A DNA stretch of 64,000 nucleotides, taken from contig JACGWO010000005.1 of the NCBI GenBank assembly GCA_034509735.1, forward strand, positions 35,370,479 through 35,434,478. Direction: 5' to 3'. Below, piece after piece: positions 10,690 through 21,879 of this stretch. The position numbers and the translations under genes are program-made. The stretch's first letter is position 1. Each line of letters opens with the position of its first letter. The notes under the pieces are model-generated. The model did no database searches. It had not been told where the DNA came from and was given only the letters and a program-made list of their open reading frames with translations. The stretch comes from Sesamum alatum (lineage: Eukaryota; Streptophyta; Magnoliopsida; Lamiales; Pedaliaceae).

Positions 10690-11024
10690 TTACATTCAAA
10701 TCAACTCTTGATTCAAGTGATCATATTAAACTAATCAATATATATTAATGTTAAGTTATTAATGCAACACTTGAGAGTAACACTGTAATTTTAAAAACTC
10801 ATAATTCCGGAAAAATATTTTTGTAGTCCCATAGTTTAGGGAGATGTCAGAAATGGTCCTACTCATTTTAAATAGCCAAAATTAATTCTACAAGTTATGT
10901 TTCTATTGCAAAATTAGTCCTTCCGTTAGAAAACTGACCAGAATAACTATATATACTGGACTTAGCTGTTAAATGGCAAATTTGGGAGAGAAACAACTAC
11001 TATCATATTTGATAGGGATAATTT

Positions 11025-11941
11025 CACTTTTGAAATCTCAGGTACACCTCTAATTTGTTTTTGATATCCCATGTTTTCAAGGCATCAAAATTGGTAAACG
11101 TTTGCATTTTTACTCCATCTGAGTACTCTCCGTTAGGTTGACTGTTAAAACTAACGGTCAACCTAATTTTGGAAGAAAAATTGGAGTTTTTTGTCTATTT
11201 AAATACGTTTGGCTGTCATTTCATTCATCACACAAAACAGTGTTGAAATGATTGAATTGAGAATATTTATGTGGAATATTTATTATATTTATCATTAATT
11301 TTACTTTTAATTTATTATTTACCATCAATAAATAACGGTGAACCCATTTATGTGTAACAATTGAATTGAGAACATTTATGTGGAATATTTGTTATTATTT
11401 ACCATTAATTTTTACTTTTAATTTATTATTTATTATTAATTAAATAACGGTCAACCTCCGTTAAGTTGACCGTCAAAACTAACAGTCAACCCAATTTTTG
11501 GAGGAAAAATTGAGGTTTTTTTTTGTCTATTTATAAGGGTATGTTTGGCTGCCATTTCATTCATCACACAAAATAATGTTGGAATAATTGAATTGAAAAC
11601 ATTTATGTGGAATATTTGTTATTATTTATCAGTCATTTTGCTTTTAATTAATGGTAAATAATAAATTAAAAGAAAATTAATGATAAATAATAGCAAATTT
11701 CCACATAAATGTTTGTGATGAATGAAATGACAGCCAAATATACCCTTAAATAGACAAAAAAAAAATTCCAATTTTTCCTCCAAAATTGGGTTGACCGTTT
11801 GTTTTAACGGTCAACTTAACGGAAGGTATTCAGGTGGAGTAAAAATGCAAACATTGGGTACCAACTCTGATGACTTAGAAATATGGGGTATCAAAAATGA
11901 AATAGATAGTATACCTGAGATACCACAAGTAAAATTACCCC
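11025..11941. mobile_element. MULE-like fold-back element, 917 bp, perfect 10-bp target duplication
   Basis: Terminal inverted repeats of more than 150 bp (left GGGATAATTTCACTTTTG, right AAGTAAAATTACCCC) are flanked by perfect ATATTTGATA repeats at 11015-11024 and 11942-11951. Inside, a unit containing TTTATGTGGAATATTTGTTATT and the pair AACGGTCAACCT / AGGTTGACCGTT recurs several times in both orientations. It is inserted in an older element whose arms remain at about 10808-11014 (TTTGTAGTCCCATAGTTTAGGG) and 11952-11990 (TTAAACTACAAAAC). Confidence 0.86.
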
Positions 11942-12499
11942 ATATTTGATACATCTTTTAAACTACAAAACTAAAAATATAATTTTGTTGATTACCTTCG
12001 TCTTAAGTAAGTACATCACTTACAATCTTTTCTTTTCGCGACTAGGATATTGTAATAATATATATATATATATATATATATTTAGAATTTTAAAATAAAT
12101 ATGAAGATTGATTTGCATGTCAAGAATAAGAAATAAAGTTGGATATTGCTTATGTTTTCATTTTCAGTTTTTAGTTTTCAGTATCAAATAAGTGTTTCAA
12201 TTTTGGTTTTAGTGTAAAAATGATATTTAAATTAGTTAGTGAGATTTTATTTTATATTGGACTGTAGTGTCAAATTTATATATTTTTAGAAGACATATAA
12301 ATAAATATATTTTTAATTTAATTATTGATCAAAAACTGAGAATAAAAACATAAACAAACAAGCTGTCATAAAAGCCATGCAAATGACAACAAAGTCTAGT
12401 AAATCGTTATCTACAAATTTATCTCAAAGGGTGTACGTACTTGGGCTTAATTAATTTAATAATATTAAAATAAAAAAATAATAAAAATAATTCTATAAT

Positions 12500-13290
12500 A
12501 TATATATCAAGGAGTTCGACGTGATCATCTTTTATTTTTTTTTTAAAAAAGTGGAAGTCAAACTCAGGGGAGTTCGACTTCCACTTTTATTTTTTTTAAT
12601 TTTATAAATAATTTTTTAATAATAATAATATACGTTAATATTATATAAAAATTTTAATTTTAACTAATAATTTAAAAGTTACACTAAAAAATTTATATTT
12701 ACAACAAAAAAAACTATATTTAAACCAAAAAATTGAATCCAAATAAATAATTATAATAATTACAATTCCTAAAAATGTCCGTCCGTCCCACAAGTGCGTC
12801 GGTGCCGTTGGCGTCGAGGTCTTCTTATGTTTTCACCCACATTTTCTCTTAGCTCATCTTCCACATTATCATCATTATCGCATTTATATATAACTGACTT
12901 GATGATGTTGCAGAACTAGACTCCCCATAATCACGATATGCACCACATGATGGAAATGGAATTGGTGAAATGTTATACTCCGGTGCATATGTTTGACTCA
13001 TGCCAAGGCCAACGTCAAAAATAACCTGTCCATAATAAGCTGAATCAAACCAATCACTTTGTTGGGGCGGTTGAGGCACGTAGCAATCTTGATATACATG
13101 TTGAGGTGTGTGCACTATGAATGGACCAGCTATATCTACTCCAGCAGTATCTCCTAGTCTATGCCCCACGTGCTCTGCGGGTGATGTTATGGAGGCTCAG
13201 GGAGTTCGACTTCCACTTTTATTAAAAACAATTTGGTGAAGTCGAACTCCTTGAGTTCGACTTGTACCATTTTTGTTAATATATATATAT
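12500..13290 (-). mobile_element. hairpin-bounded insertion with a Tyr/Pro-rich ORF remnant
   Basis: At 12547-12588 a near-perfect hairpin (19-nt arms AAAAGTGGAAGTCAAACTC / GAGTTCGACTTCCACTTTT, loop AGGG) precedes the block. At 13202-13249 the same GAGTTCGACTTC / GAAGTCGAACTC words recur after it. Between them an open frame on the minus strand (12849-13169, 106 codons) encodes a Pro/Tyr/Ser-rich stretch with HTPQHVYQD, QPPQQSDWFDS and NISPIPFPS. It resembles the low-complexity tails of plant transposon-associated proteins, possibly of the plant-mobile-domain type, but no catalytic domain is present. The family is not established. Confidence 0.4.
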
Positions 13291-13469
13291 ATATATATAT
13301 GTTATGGAATTATTTTTATTATTCTTTTATTTTAATATTATTATATTAATTAAGCCTACGTACTTGTAAGATTTTACCCCTAAGTAGGGATTGCAGATGT
13401 AATTTACTTTATAGGTGTACTAGTAAAATTTTGTGGGCTTGAATATATTTGGTCCCGTAAATTAGGTTA

Positions 13470-14135
13470 GGCTTAAATAAATTTTTGGTTCTATAATTTT
13501 GGTATTTTGATATTTTTATCCTTTATCTTTTTAGGATTGTAAAAGAGTCCTGTAACTTTTTGATATTTTGTGACTTTGGTCCTTCCGATGCCGAATTTTG
13601 CAAAAGTCACCGGAAGATATCATATGCGCCTCACGTGGTTCATTTAAATTGGAGCTTTTGTTCGGATTGGTTCACTTTTGCCAACATAGATGAAAAAGTA
13701 AAAAACAAAATGAGGTGGCATATGATTTATTCCGACAACTTTTGCAAAATCCGTCACCGGAATGATCAAAATTGCAAAATATCAAAAAATTACATGACTA
13801 TTCTGCAATCCCTAGAAAGATAAAGGATAAAAATGCCAAAATCGCGAGGGCACATGATTTATTCCAGCAACTTTTGCTAAATCCGGACAGGAAGGACCAA
13901 AATCGCGAAATGTCAAAAATTACAGGACTATTTTGCAACCCTAGAAAGATAAAGGATAAAAATGCCAAAATCGCGATGGCACATGATTTATTCCGGCAAC
14001 TTTTGCTAAATCCGGACCGGAAGGACCAAAATCACGAAATGTCAAAAATTATAGGACTATTTTGCAACCCTAAAAAGATAAAGGATAAAAATGTCAAAGT
14101 GCTATAATTACAGGACGAGAAATTTATTAAAGCCA
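13470..14135. mobile_element. MULE-like element with a 129-bp tandem repeat in one arm
   Basis: It begins GGCTTAAATAAATTTTTGG and ends AATTTATTAAAGCC. Direct repeats ATTAGGTTA (13461-13469) and ATTGGGTTA (14136-14144) flank it, 8 of 9 matching. The right arm is expanded: a 129-bp unit starting CTAGAAAGATAAAGGATAAA is present at 13812-13940 and 13941-14069, with a more diverged copy at about 13683-13811. Because 129 is a multiple of 3, the repeats give a spurious open frame of 111 codons. The element appears nested in another whose ends are near 13440 and 14562 (GGTCCCGTAA ... GGGACCAAAAATAGATTTAA). Confidence 0.75.
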
Positions 14136-14144
14136 ATTGGGTTA

Positions 14145-15083
14145 TTGTCATTTTCGTCTTTTAATTTTTTGATATAACATTTGGTTTTACATTTTTTTAA
14201 TTTTTGTGATTTCAGTCCTTTTTTTCATCGGATATCAGCCTTCTAGTCGGAAAAATGTATGTGCATTTTAAGTGACCTTTTAAAATTTGGGTTGTCGTTC
14301 CTATCGGTTCATTTTTGCAAGTATTTTTGTACTTTTATTTTTTAGGGTAGCATTTTGGTTCGACATCTTTTTAATTTTCTCGATTTTAGTGCTTTTTCTT
14401 TTCGGAGTCCACCCTTCTCGCCGGTGGAGGTGAACCTCGGTGAAAAAAAATTAATGAAATTGTGAAAATTAGAAAAATGGGGGATCAAAATATTATCCTA
14501 GAAACTTGAAAGATGAAATACTAAATGACCTATATAATGGGACCAAAAATAGATTTAACTCAAAATTTGCCCCTAGCTAAATAGTGGGTGTAGTTGTCAC
14601 CTCTGCTATCTTAAAGGGATAAATTCATAATTTTACCAAAAAAAAAAAAAGGGGGGGTGATGGGGTGAAAATCGGGAAGTAATTGATCCAAGCACAATTA
14701 CATCGTCACGAGTCAAGAACTTGAGAGTTTTTCTCAAAAATGTATTTCTCAAATTAGTAATGAAGTAAGTGTACATTAGATTTGATGACCTATTTATAGT
14801 AAATGAGGAGGGGCAGGAAGACGATTTTACCCTCCAACCACCTCTAATCCAACGGCTACAATCTAATCTTCAGGGGCGTCTTAGTAATTGGCTCCCCCCC
14901 CCCCCCCCCCCCTAACTTCTAAAAATAACTTCCTCAATGACACTTTGGTAATTACATACATGTTTGGGGGTATTTTGATAATTTGCCACTTGACTTTATT
15001 TTATCTCCATCAAAAGGTATGTGTATAATTCGACAATTATCCCAAACTGTAAATGGCTAACAATTTATCACATCCCAGCCCTA

Positions 15084-15121
<38 letters not shown>

Positions 15122-15438
15122 TGAAAATGATAATCTCAACATATCCCATGCATGACCAAATAAAATTTTGTAATTTATCAAAAGTTCACTCAACTTAAAA
15201 AATAACGATAGATTCTTCAAACGTGAATCCTTCAAATTAATGATAAATAAACTTATAATTTTCGACTAAATTTCCAAGTAAAAGTAAATTTTCAATACCA
15301 AAAAATTTATTATATCAAACAATGCAATGATAATAAAATAACTAAGTTCAAGCTTCTTCTATAAACTTCTTGGCAGTCCAAGAACTTCTCTTAGCAAATA
15401 CAGCTCGATAACTGAAAAATGTTAGTGCATTAATCAAA
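14145..15438. other. transposon remnants, poly-C and (TA)n tracts; no gene
   Basis: Bases 14145-14562 look like the right half of the outer element around 13470-14135. A poly-A/poly-G junction lies near 14638-14657, a ~20-base poly-C tract near 14892-14911, and a (TA)n run near 15085-15119. No credible coding frame was seen. Confidence 0.5.
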
Positions 15439-15973
15439 GGGATAATTACATCGCCCTCTCCTGAAATTTAGTATAATTACATATAAATTTATGTGGTTTG
15501 GAAAATCATATATAGTATCCTTAATGTTTGTATTCATCTAATAAATATATCCGGTCATTAGTCAAAATTCACAAAATTTGCTGATATTAATAAAAAAAAG
15601 AATGAAGATCTATATTTACACCCTAATTTACTTATTACATGTCAATCGGATTTTTTTTACCAAACTACCCTTATACATCTCCACAAACTAATACATGTCA
15701 GAAGATATATATTCACCGTTACGAGGGTAGTTTTGTTATAAAAAAAAATTATTTAACCTGCAATAAGTTATTAATAAGTCAATCGGGTGTAAATATAAAT
15801 TTTTCTTCAATTCTTATTGCTAATATCAACAAATTCATGAATTTTAACTAATTGGAAGATCTACTTGTTAAAATAAAACAAACGTCAATGATACTATTAA
15901 ATGTAATTCTCAAACCATAGAAGATCAACGTGTAACTGCATCAAATCTCAAAATAGGACAGTGTAATTATCCC
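15439..15973. mobile_element. TIR element, 535 bp, 8/9 target duplication
   Basis: The ends GGGATAATTACATCGCC and GTGTAATTATCCC are inverted repeats. The flanks TTAATCAAA (15430-15438) and ATAATCAAA (15974-15982) match at 8 of 9 positions. The internal wording (CCTCTCCTGAAATTTAG, AAATTTGCTGATATTAA, ACTAATTGG) is shared with 54117-54627, so both belong to one family. It ends about 220 bp beyond the 3' end of NLR copy 2. Confidence 0.72.
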
Positions 15974-16190
15974 ATAATCAAAAGCACAACACCTTCAAAA
16001 ACAATTACATGATTAACGAAACATAAATAAACAAAACAAGTCAAACAGCAAAATCATTTAGAAACAGTGCATCATCAAATCACATAACCACATAAATGGA
16101 AATCTAAGAATATCCAGAACACCACAAACAAGAAACTTGCCTCACATTGCAGGTTCTAACCCCCTTGTTCTTCACATTTTTGGTCCCAAG

Positions 16191-18917
16191 TCATCGGCCT
16201 CCAGCATACACTCGCTTTCGTAGAGAGGTGCTGTCGAGGGATTCGACATAATCACGGTAGGAATTGACACGAACTCTAAGGCCTTCGTTTCCCAAGCTCT
16301 GTTGTTCCTCTTGTATTAGCATTGCTGAGGCCACGACAGATGAGCGACATCGAAACAACTCAATCATTTCAAGAGCTCCATTATCTCCAATTTCAGTAGG
16401 GATCGCCTCTAACTCGAAGCAATGATTCAAACATACGTGTTGAAGTTGCAGAAAATGTGTAGAGTCGGCGTACCAATGCTCTAACTCATTTCTATCAATG
16501 AGTAGATACTTTAACTTAGTGAATTCCCCTTCATTTGGTTCCCACACTGATCCCTCAAAGGCATAATCTCTCAGTTTTAGCACTTCAAGATTGGGTAATG
16601 AACCAATAATAGTCATTTTCTCCCAAGAAATTCTGCAACCAGTGAGAGTCAGCCTTTTGAGTTCTAGAGGGAAAACTAGATTTAAAGGCAAAGGTTTTCT
16701 AACTAGATCATCCTTTGCAATGAAGACGCACTTTAATGTCTCAAGTTTGTGTAGATGGACGAAATTGTTGAACTCGTAGGTTGACCATTCGGTGCTCTTG
16801 TCGTGGACGTATGAAATTCCCAACTTTTTCAGATTTGGCATGATCTCCAAGACCTCCTCGGAACATCTAAAGTTTTTGACACCCGAAAGTGTTTGCAGGT
16901 TCTCCAAAACAACTAAATTTTCCAGTATGGCCTTTGCAAGAAGAGGGGAAGGCAAGAAGCCTTTGTCAAACAAAAGATGCCTCAGTTGTGGCATTATCCA
17001 AATGTTCAATGGCAGATATAAATTGTATGGACCTAACACACCAAAACCCCTTCGATAAACAACTAAAGTTTGAAGATTCCAAAGTTTGCATATTGATGCA
17101 GGCAACCAGAGGTTGCCTGTATAGCAAAATGCAAGGTATCTTAAATGAACTAACTCGAGTATTCCAACTGGAAATTCATTGAATTTTATTGTGAGAGCGT
17201 CCAATACCTTGAGCATTCTAAAACTCACAATAGAGAACACCAAGTGATTGCTGGAGTGACGATCACAAAAATAAACAAGAGAACGAAGATACCGGTCATG
17301 CACTGTAAGGGGAGGTAAAATATCATAATGAATACTTACTCGGCGTTGATTGTTTCTACCTTGTGGATAAACATGACTACATCTGTTCACTATTTGAAAA
17401 AATTTCTCATCCTGAGCTTTTCTCAAACACAACTCCCTCAACATATCATGGATGATTAAGATTTTAATTTCACCATTGTGCTTTCTCCTACGGACCTCAA
17501 TGAGACTTCTGTTGATGAGATTACTCAAATAATCCTTTGCCAGCCCCTCCAGGGTTTCAACGGGTTGTGGTTTTATAAATCCCTCTGCAATCCATAACTT
17601 GATGAGTTGGGAGACAAAGATCTCATAATCTTCGAGGAATACCCCCATATAAAGGAAACATGCTTTCAGATGATGGGGCAAGGAATCATAACTTAAAGAT
17701 AGAATTTCCATAAATTGATCACCATCATTTTTAGATATTGTTGACTTTACGTCTTGTGCAATGCGCTTCCAATTTTCTTCCTTGATGTCTCTTGAGAGTA
17801 GGCCACCAATCACGACAATTGCAAGTGGAAGCCCTTTGCAATTTTTGGCAATCTTTCGCCCAATTTTCTCCATTTCATAAGGGCAATCTTCTTGCCCAAA
17901 TACCGTTTCACGCAGGAGATCCCAACTTGGTTCTGAACTAAGAAGTTTCATGTGATGAATAGGGCTTCTAGGGTTGGCATACAGAGCCACTTGTGATTGG
18001 CGAGTAGTCAAAATGATCCTACTATTATTATTATCATCTGGAAAGAACCTTTTGACATAATCCCAAGCTTTAGTATCCCAAACATCATCCATCACGATGA
18101 GGTACCTCCTACCCTTCAAATTTTTGTATAGACGAACATCTAATTCCTCAACGATCTTTTTATGCACTTCACCACCTTCTTGTCTTGTGGAATTCACGAG
18201 AATCGTTAATAGCTCCTGCACATGGTAGTTCTGTGAGACAACTACCCAAGCACGGGTGCCGAAATATTCCTCAATAAGGCGATCATTATAAAGTTTCCTT
18301 GCGAGAGTCGTCTTGCCAATACCACCCATCCCAACTATTGAAATGATGTCCAGGTTAGACGAGCATCCAGTTAGCCGATCTTTAAGGTGCAACAAGTCTT
18401 CGTCGAGTCCCACCGGCATGCTCTCATTACTAGCAACAAATCTTGAACAACCAGCAGATCGCGAATTCCCTGCTCCCGGAGCTTCTTCTTTCCCATCCTC
18501 GATCTTAGACAGCGCTTCCAATATGGAATCAAGTTCATCTATCACCCTCTGTAAGCCTTTGTGTTCATCCAGCTCGTTCATATCTTTATCTTCCATGGAT
18601 GTTTCACATAGATGGATGGCGGGAAACATATCCTGGAGAGCAGAAATTATCTCCCAGAAACAACTACCAACTCCACTACTTACAGATTTGGAGAGCTCTA
18701 GTTCATCACTTGATATATGGGATTCTATGATATCTTGTGCTTCAAATGATGCATCTCTAATTTGCCCTTCCAAATCCCTAATGGATAAGCTGCTTTTCTC
18801 ATCAAGAATCTCTAACAAACATCCAACTTTCCGAAGAAGATCAGACGGGATCTGTTGCATAGGTTGAGGGGATTCCTCCAATGTTCGCAAGAGTGAAACA
18901 AGAGCAGCATAAGCCAT
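16191..18917 (-). CDS. R1-like CC-NB-ARC-LRR immune receptor (NLR), copy 2
   Basis: Tandem paralogue of the NLR at 4954-7662, same strand, an uninterrupted frame of 908 codons starting MAYAALVSLLRTLEE. The order is coiled-coil N-terminus (about 1-145), VGLDEDL before the NB domain, P-loop GMGGIGKTT (196-204, Lys202), kinase-2 LIVMDDVWD (Asp277-278), IILTTRQSQ, GLPLA (362-366), IIHDM (His490-Asp491), then leucine-rich repeats to the end. Differences from copy 1: about nine extra residues around 110-118 (MEDKDMNEL), an RNBS-D motif reading FLED instead of FPED (Leu428), many changes in the repeats, and a different C-terminal tail (RVYAGGR instead of VTT). Most divergence visible by eye is in the repeat region, as expected if recognition specificity has diverged. 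It looks intact. Confidence 0.95.
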   Translation of the reverse strand: MAYAALVSLLRTLEESPQPMQQIPSDLLRKVGCLLEILDEKSSLSIRDLEGQIRDASFEAQDIIESHISSDELELSKSVSSGVGSCFWEIISALQDMFPAIHLCETSMEDKDMNELDEHKGLQRVIDELDSILEALSKIEDGKEEAPGAGNSRSAGCSRFVASNESMPVGLDEDLLHLKDRLTGCSSNLDIISIVGMGGIGKTTLARKLYNDRLIEEYFGTRAWVVVSQNYHVQELLTILVNSTRQEGGEVHKKIVEELDVRLYKNLKGRRYLIVMDDVWDTKAWDYVKRFFPDDNNNSRIILTTRQSQVALYANPRSPIHHMKLLSSEPSWDLLRETVFGQEDCPYEMEKIGRKIAKNCKGLPLAIVVIGGLLSRDIKEENWKRIAQDVKSTISKNDGDQFMEILSLSYDSLPHHLKACFLYMGVFLEDYEIFVSQLIKLWIAEGFIKPQPVETLEGLAKDYLSNLINRSLIEVRRRKHNGEIKILIIHDMLRELCLRKAQDEKFFQIVNRCSHVYPQGRNNQRRVSIHYDILPPLTVHDRYLRSLVYFCDRHSSNHLVFSIVSFRMLKVLDALTIKFNEFPVGILELVHLRYLAFCYTGNLWLPASICKLWNLQTLVVYRRGFGVLGPYNLYLPLNIWIMPQLRHLLFDKGFLPSPLLAKAILENLVVLENLQTLSGVKNFRCSEEVLEIMPNLKKLGISYVHDKSTEWSTYEFNNFVHLHKLETLKCVFIAKDDLVRKPLPLNLVFPLELKRLTLTGCRISWEKMTIIGSLPNLEVLKLRDYAFEGSVWEPNEGEFTKLKYLLIDRNELEHWYADSTHFLQLQHVCLNHCFELEAIPTEIGDNGALEMIELFRCRSSVVASAMLIQEEQQSLGNEGLRVRVNSYRDYVESLDSTSLRKRVYAGGR

Positions 18918-19175
18918 CTCTCACCTCCTTCACAGTGCACACACCACTCACACACATACACTGAAATATTAGTTGTTCAATGTTAGAAAATGAACTAAAC
19001 TTTGGATTCTTTTAATAAACAAAAAGCTGGCAATGTGGCTTTTTGGGGAAACTGTACATGACAAGGATGCATTGAACAGTATTTAATGATTAAAATTTTG
19101 TGCCAACACAAGGTTGGTTAGGTTATTAGTTACTAAATCAAAGAAATAATTATGTTTCAATATGATTATAATTTA
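18918..19175 (-). promoter_or_regulatory. 5' flank of NLR copy 2
   Basis: The first ~140 bases upstream match the corresponding flank of NLR copy 1, including a CA/TG-rich leader, ATGAACTAA, TTTGGATTCT and GAAACTGTACA. Similarity is lost beyond about 19070. No individual regulatory element is assigned. Confidence 0.4.
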
Positions 19176-20108
19176 GGGTTAAATACACTTTGTCCCTGAA
19201 CCATTCGTGACGTAACATTTACTTCATATATTAACAAATGTAACGCTTATCTTTTGGTTGGATGAAATTGTCCTCATGCCTTAAATAATTATATTATTCT
19301 TAATATATTTTAGTATTTGGCACATTAAATCATCACCTAAAATAATTGGAACGTTTCTATTTTTCAATTGTGGAAAGGCATGAAAATTTAAATAAATTTT
19401 CTTTAACAAATATGACAAAATATATTTATTAATCTTTTGGGCAAAGTGATTTTTTAATCTCATAAAATTAGGTTATTATTTTTATTTTTTTTGGTACCAC
19501 AATTTAGGCAGGTGACGATTTCAGTCCTATAAAATATGAATTCAAGTATTTTTAGTTCCAAAAAGTCATGTGTTTTGCCAATGTCTGTTAACAGCCGTTA
19601 ACTTGGGACAAAAAATACTTAAAATCATGACCATGTCCGTTAACTTGAGACTAAAAATACCTAAAATCGTATTTCACTTGCCTAAGTTGTGGTACCAAAA
19701 AAAATAATGATTTAATTTTATGGGACTAAAAAAATATTTAGCCCTAATCTTTTTACTAAAATGTTTAACTTTTAGTTAAGCATATATATATATATATATT
19801 GTCAATATCTTCTCAAAAGTATATATGGGTTGTTGGGATATTATATTTCTTGTGTATCTATTGTATATATATTTATTAACTTGTTACTCCGTTTTTAATT
19901 TGAATTCTCCACTTATTAAAAATTCTTTTTAGTTAGAAATAATTTGACGATGATTTAATGTGAAAAATCTCAAAATATATTGAGAATAATATAATTATTC
20001 AAGGCATGAAGGGCATTTTTTTGTCCAACCAGGGGTACATGTTTGTTAATTTAGAGGGCTAAAATATTACATCAAGAATAGTTCAAGTGGACAAAATGTA
20101 TTTAACCC
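19176..20108. mobile_element. long-TIR element interrupted by a younger MITE
   Basis: The left arm from GGGTTAAATACACTTTGTCC and the right arm ending GACAAAATGTATTTAACCC pair over more than 200 bp; both contain CATGCCTT.AATAATTATATTATTCT. The flanks TATAATTTA (19167-19175) and TTTAATTTA (20109-20117) match at 8 of 9 positions. The element at 19439-19744 was inserted into its left half. Confidence 0.7.
19439..19744. mobile_element. nested fold-back MITE, 306 bp, perfect 9-bp target duplication
   Basis: The arms (TTTTTTTTGGTACCACAATT / AAGTTGTGGTACCAAAAAAA) fold back across a centre rich in CCGTTAACTTG. Perfect TAATCTTTT repeats lie at 19430-19438 and 19745-19753. It interrupts the element at 19176-20108 and is therefore younger. 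Confidence 0.84.
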
Positions 20109-21028
20109 TTTAATTTATTACATTAACATAGATTAAATATTTTAAGAAAAAATGAATTTACTATGGAATTATGATAACATTAATTTGATGATATATTTTA
20201 TATGAGTTGCTTGCATATGTAAAATATTAGATTAAAAACTTGAAAAAGGTGAAAAGAATATATTAAAAAAATTCATCAATGTTACAACATTTAAAGTGCG
20301 TTGAAAAGTTTTACATTAGTTCATTAATTCTGGCTAATCAACTTTATCTTAATATTAGAATATTTTTATTTTTCAATTGTGGAAAGGCATCAAAATTGGA
20401 TTATGCAATCATATCCTAAAAATAAAGTCTTATCATGAAAACATAAAAGCCACTTTCCAAGAATGAAAGTGCATTGTCAGAGATAAATTTTCTGTGGCAC
20501 ACATAGAAACAACATATCAATAAGATAAGATGTAAACAAGTTTTGTGTGGAGCACATTGAAACTACAAATCTCAATAATTATAGAATCTTTGAATTACCA
20601 TCATTCTTGTATAGCAGTTAAATAAAGCAAGATCGACTAAATTTGTATTAAGTGGATACGATTCAATATGTTTATATTAGAATTCTTTTAAGTCAAAAAA
20701 TTCCCCCTCAAATGAGAGATTAAGGGAGTATTTATATAAGTAAGAAAAATGAGCTATTTAAGGGAGGAAGGGGTAAAGTAGTACTTTACCCATTCCCTAC
20801 CCCGATTACATTGGCTGAGATTAGTTTTTCGAGGTTATTGCAGTAATTTGATGTACTATGCTAATTTGGTAAGTTTTGACTTTGGCTTTCCTCATGAAGA
20901 TACCCCGTTCTTGCCTTCTTTGGAATGTCATATTTCACCGTTAACGGTCTTGATCTCTTGCTGCTCTATATGAGAAGAGGTTGACTTTTTTTTTTAATTG
21001 TCTTTTAATTGATCTTGTCTCCATCAAA
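20109..21028. other. intergenic, no gene seen
   Basis: Mostly AT-rich. Bases 20360-20395 repeat TTTTTCAATTGTGGAAAGGCAT from 19354-19380. The block 20690-20990 is less AT-rich and resembles 14730-15010 in style (GGGAGTATTTATATAAG, CATTCCCTACCCC), but no coding frame or family could be assigned. Confidence 0.4.
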
Positions 21029-21331
21029 GGAAAAATGCAATTCTAGTTCTGTAGTTTAGGGAGTGATAATTTTGGTCATGTTAAAATCAAATTTTGCAAT
21101 TTGGTCTTGTAATTAAAAAAAATTGCAACTTCAGGACAACTCAACCAGTTTCGCCAGAATCTCCAAATTAGTTGGGTCATGTGCGAGTCACATGCAATTT
21201 TTCTGCCAAGTTGGCCAAAAAAGTCTTCAAGTCGTGAATCATTACAAGTTACAAGGTTAAATTACAAAAAGCAATTTTTGTAGGATCAAAATTGCCAACC
21301 CCTAAGTTACAAGACTTAAATTATATTTTCC
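21029..21331. mobile_element. probable fold-back MITE
   Basis: The left arm GGAAAAATGCAATTCTAG and the right arm AAATTATATTTTCC, with inner matches (CTGTAGTTTAGGG / CCCCTAAGTTACAAG), form an imperfect inverted repeat. No target duplication is apparent. This is the same style of element as those nearby, but the ends are less secure. Confidence 0.45.
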
Positions 21332-21879
21332 TCTTATATAAAATATAATATGAATTATTAGATTTTAATAAATAAAATTTTCAAAATACTGCACTGATCA
21401 AATAGAAGCAATATATAAGAGTGTTCATTGTTTGTTGAACTGACTTAACTGAACCTTTAATAAGAAAATTCGATTATGTATTCAACTTTTTTAAATAGAA
21501 ATCTTGTTTCAATTTGATTTTGGTTTTTAATTCAATTTACCATACCATATAACCAAATATAAACATATTATTTAAATATATTTTTATTTAATTATTATGT
21601 ACATATTTTTATATCTTTCAAATTTGTATACATTTCTTATTACGTTACCTATCAAAAATTAAATAAATAAATGAATAGTATAATTATGAATTATAATATT
21701 TAATTTACTTTTGTTATTTTAATAAGAAAATTGAAATTTAAAATAATTAAAGAAAAGTATTAAATTTCAATTCAATATTTATACAAGTAATTAAATTTCA
21801 AATATTATTTATAGCAAATAAATATAATTTATTTAAATATTTTTAATTAATTAATAATTAAAATTAATTTTTTATATAG

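Noticed and set aside
12059..12080. (TA)n runs here and at 13279-13300, 15085-15119, 19781-19798 and 53696-53720
   Set aside because: Simple microsatellites, not credible TATA boxes, since no gene starts nearby.
13683..14069. Regularly repeated units resembling a CRISPR-like array
   Set aside because: Contiguous 129-bp tandem repeats without spacers in plant DNA; part of a transposon arm.
13560..14107. Open frames of 87 and 111 codons in repeats
   Set aside because: They arise because the 129-bp tandem unit of a MULE-like element is a multiple of three; the peptide is just the translated arm.
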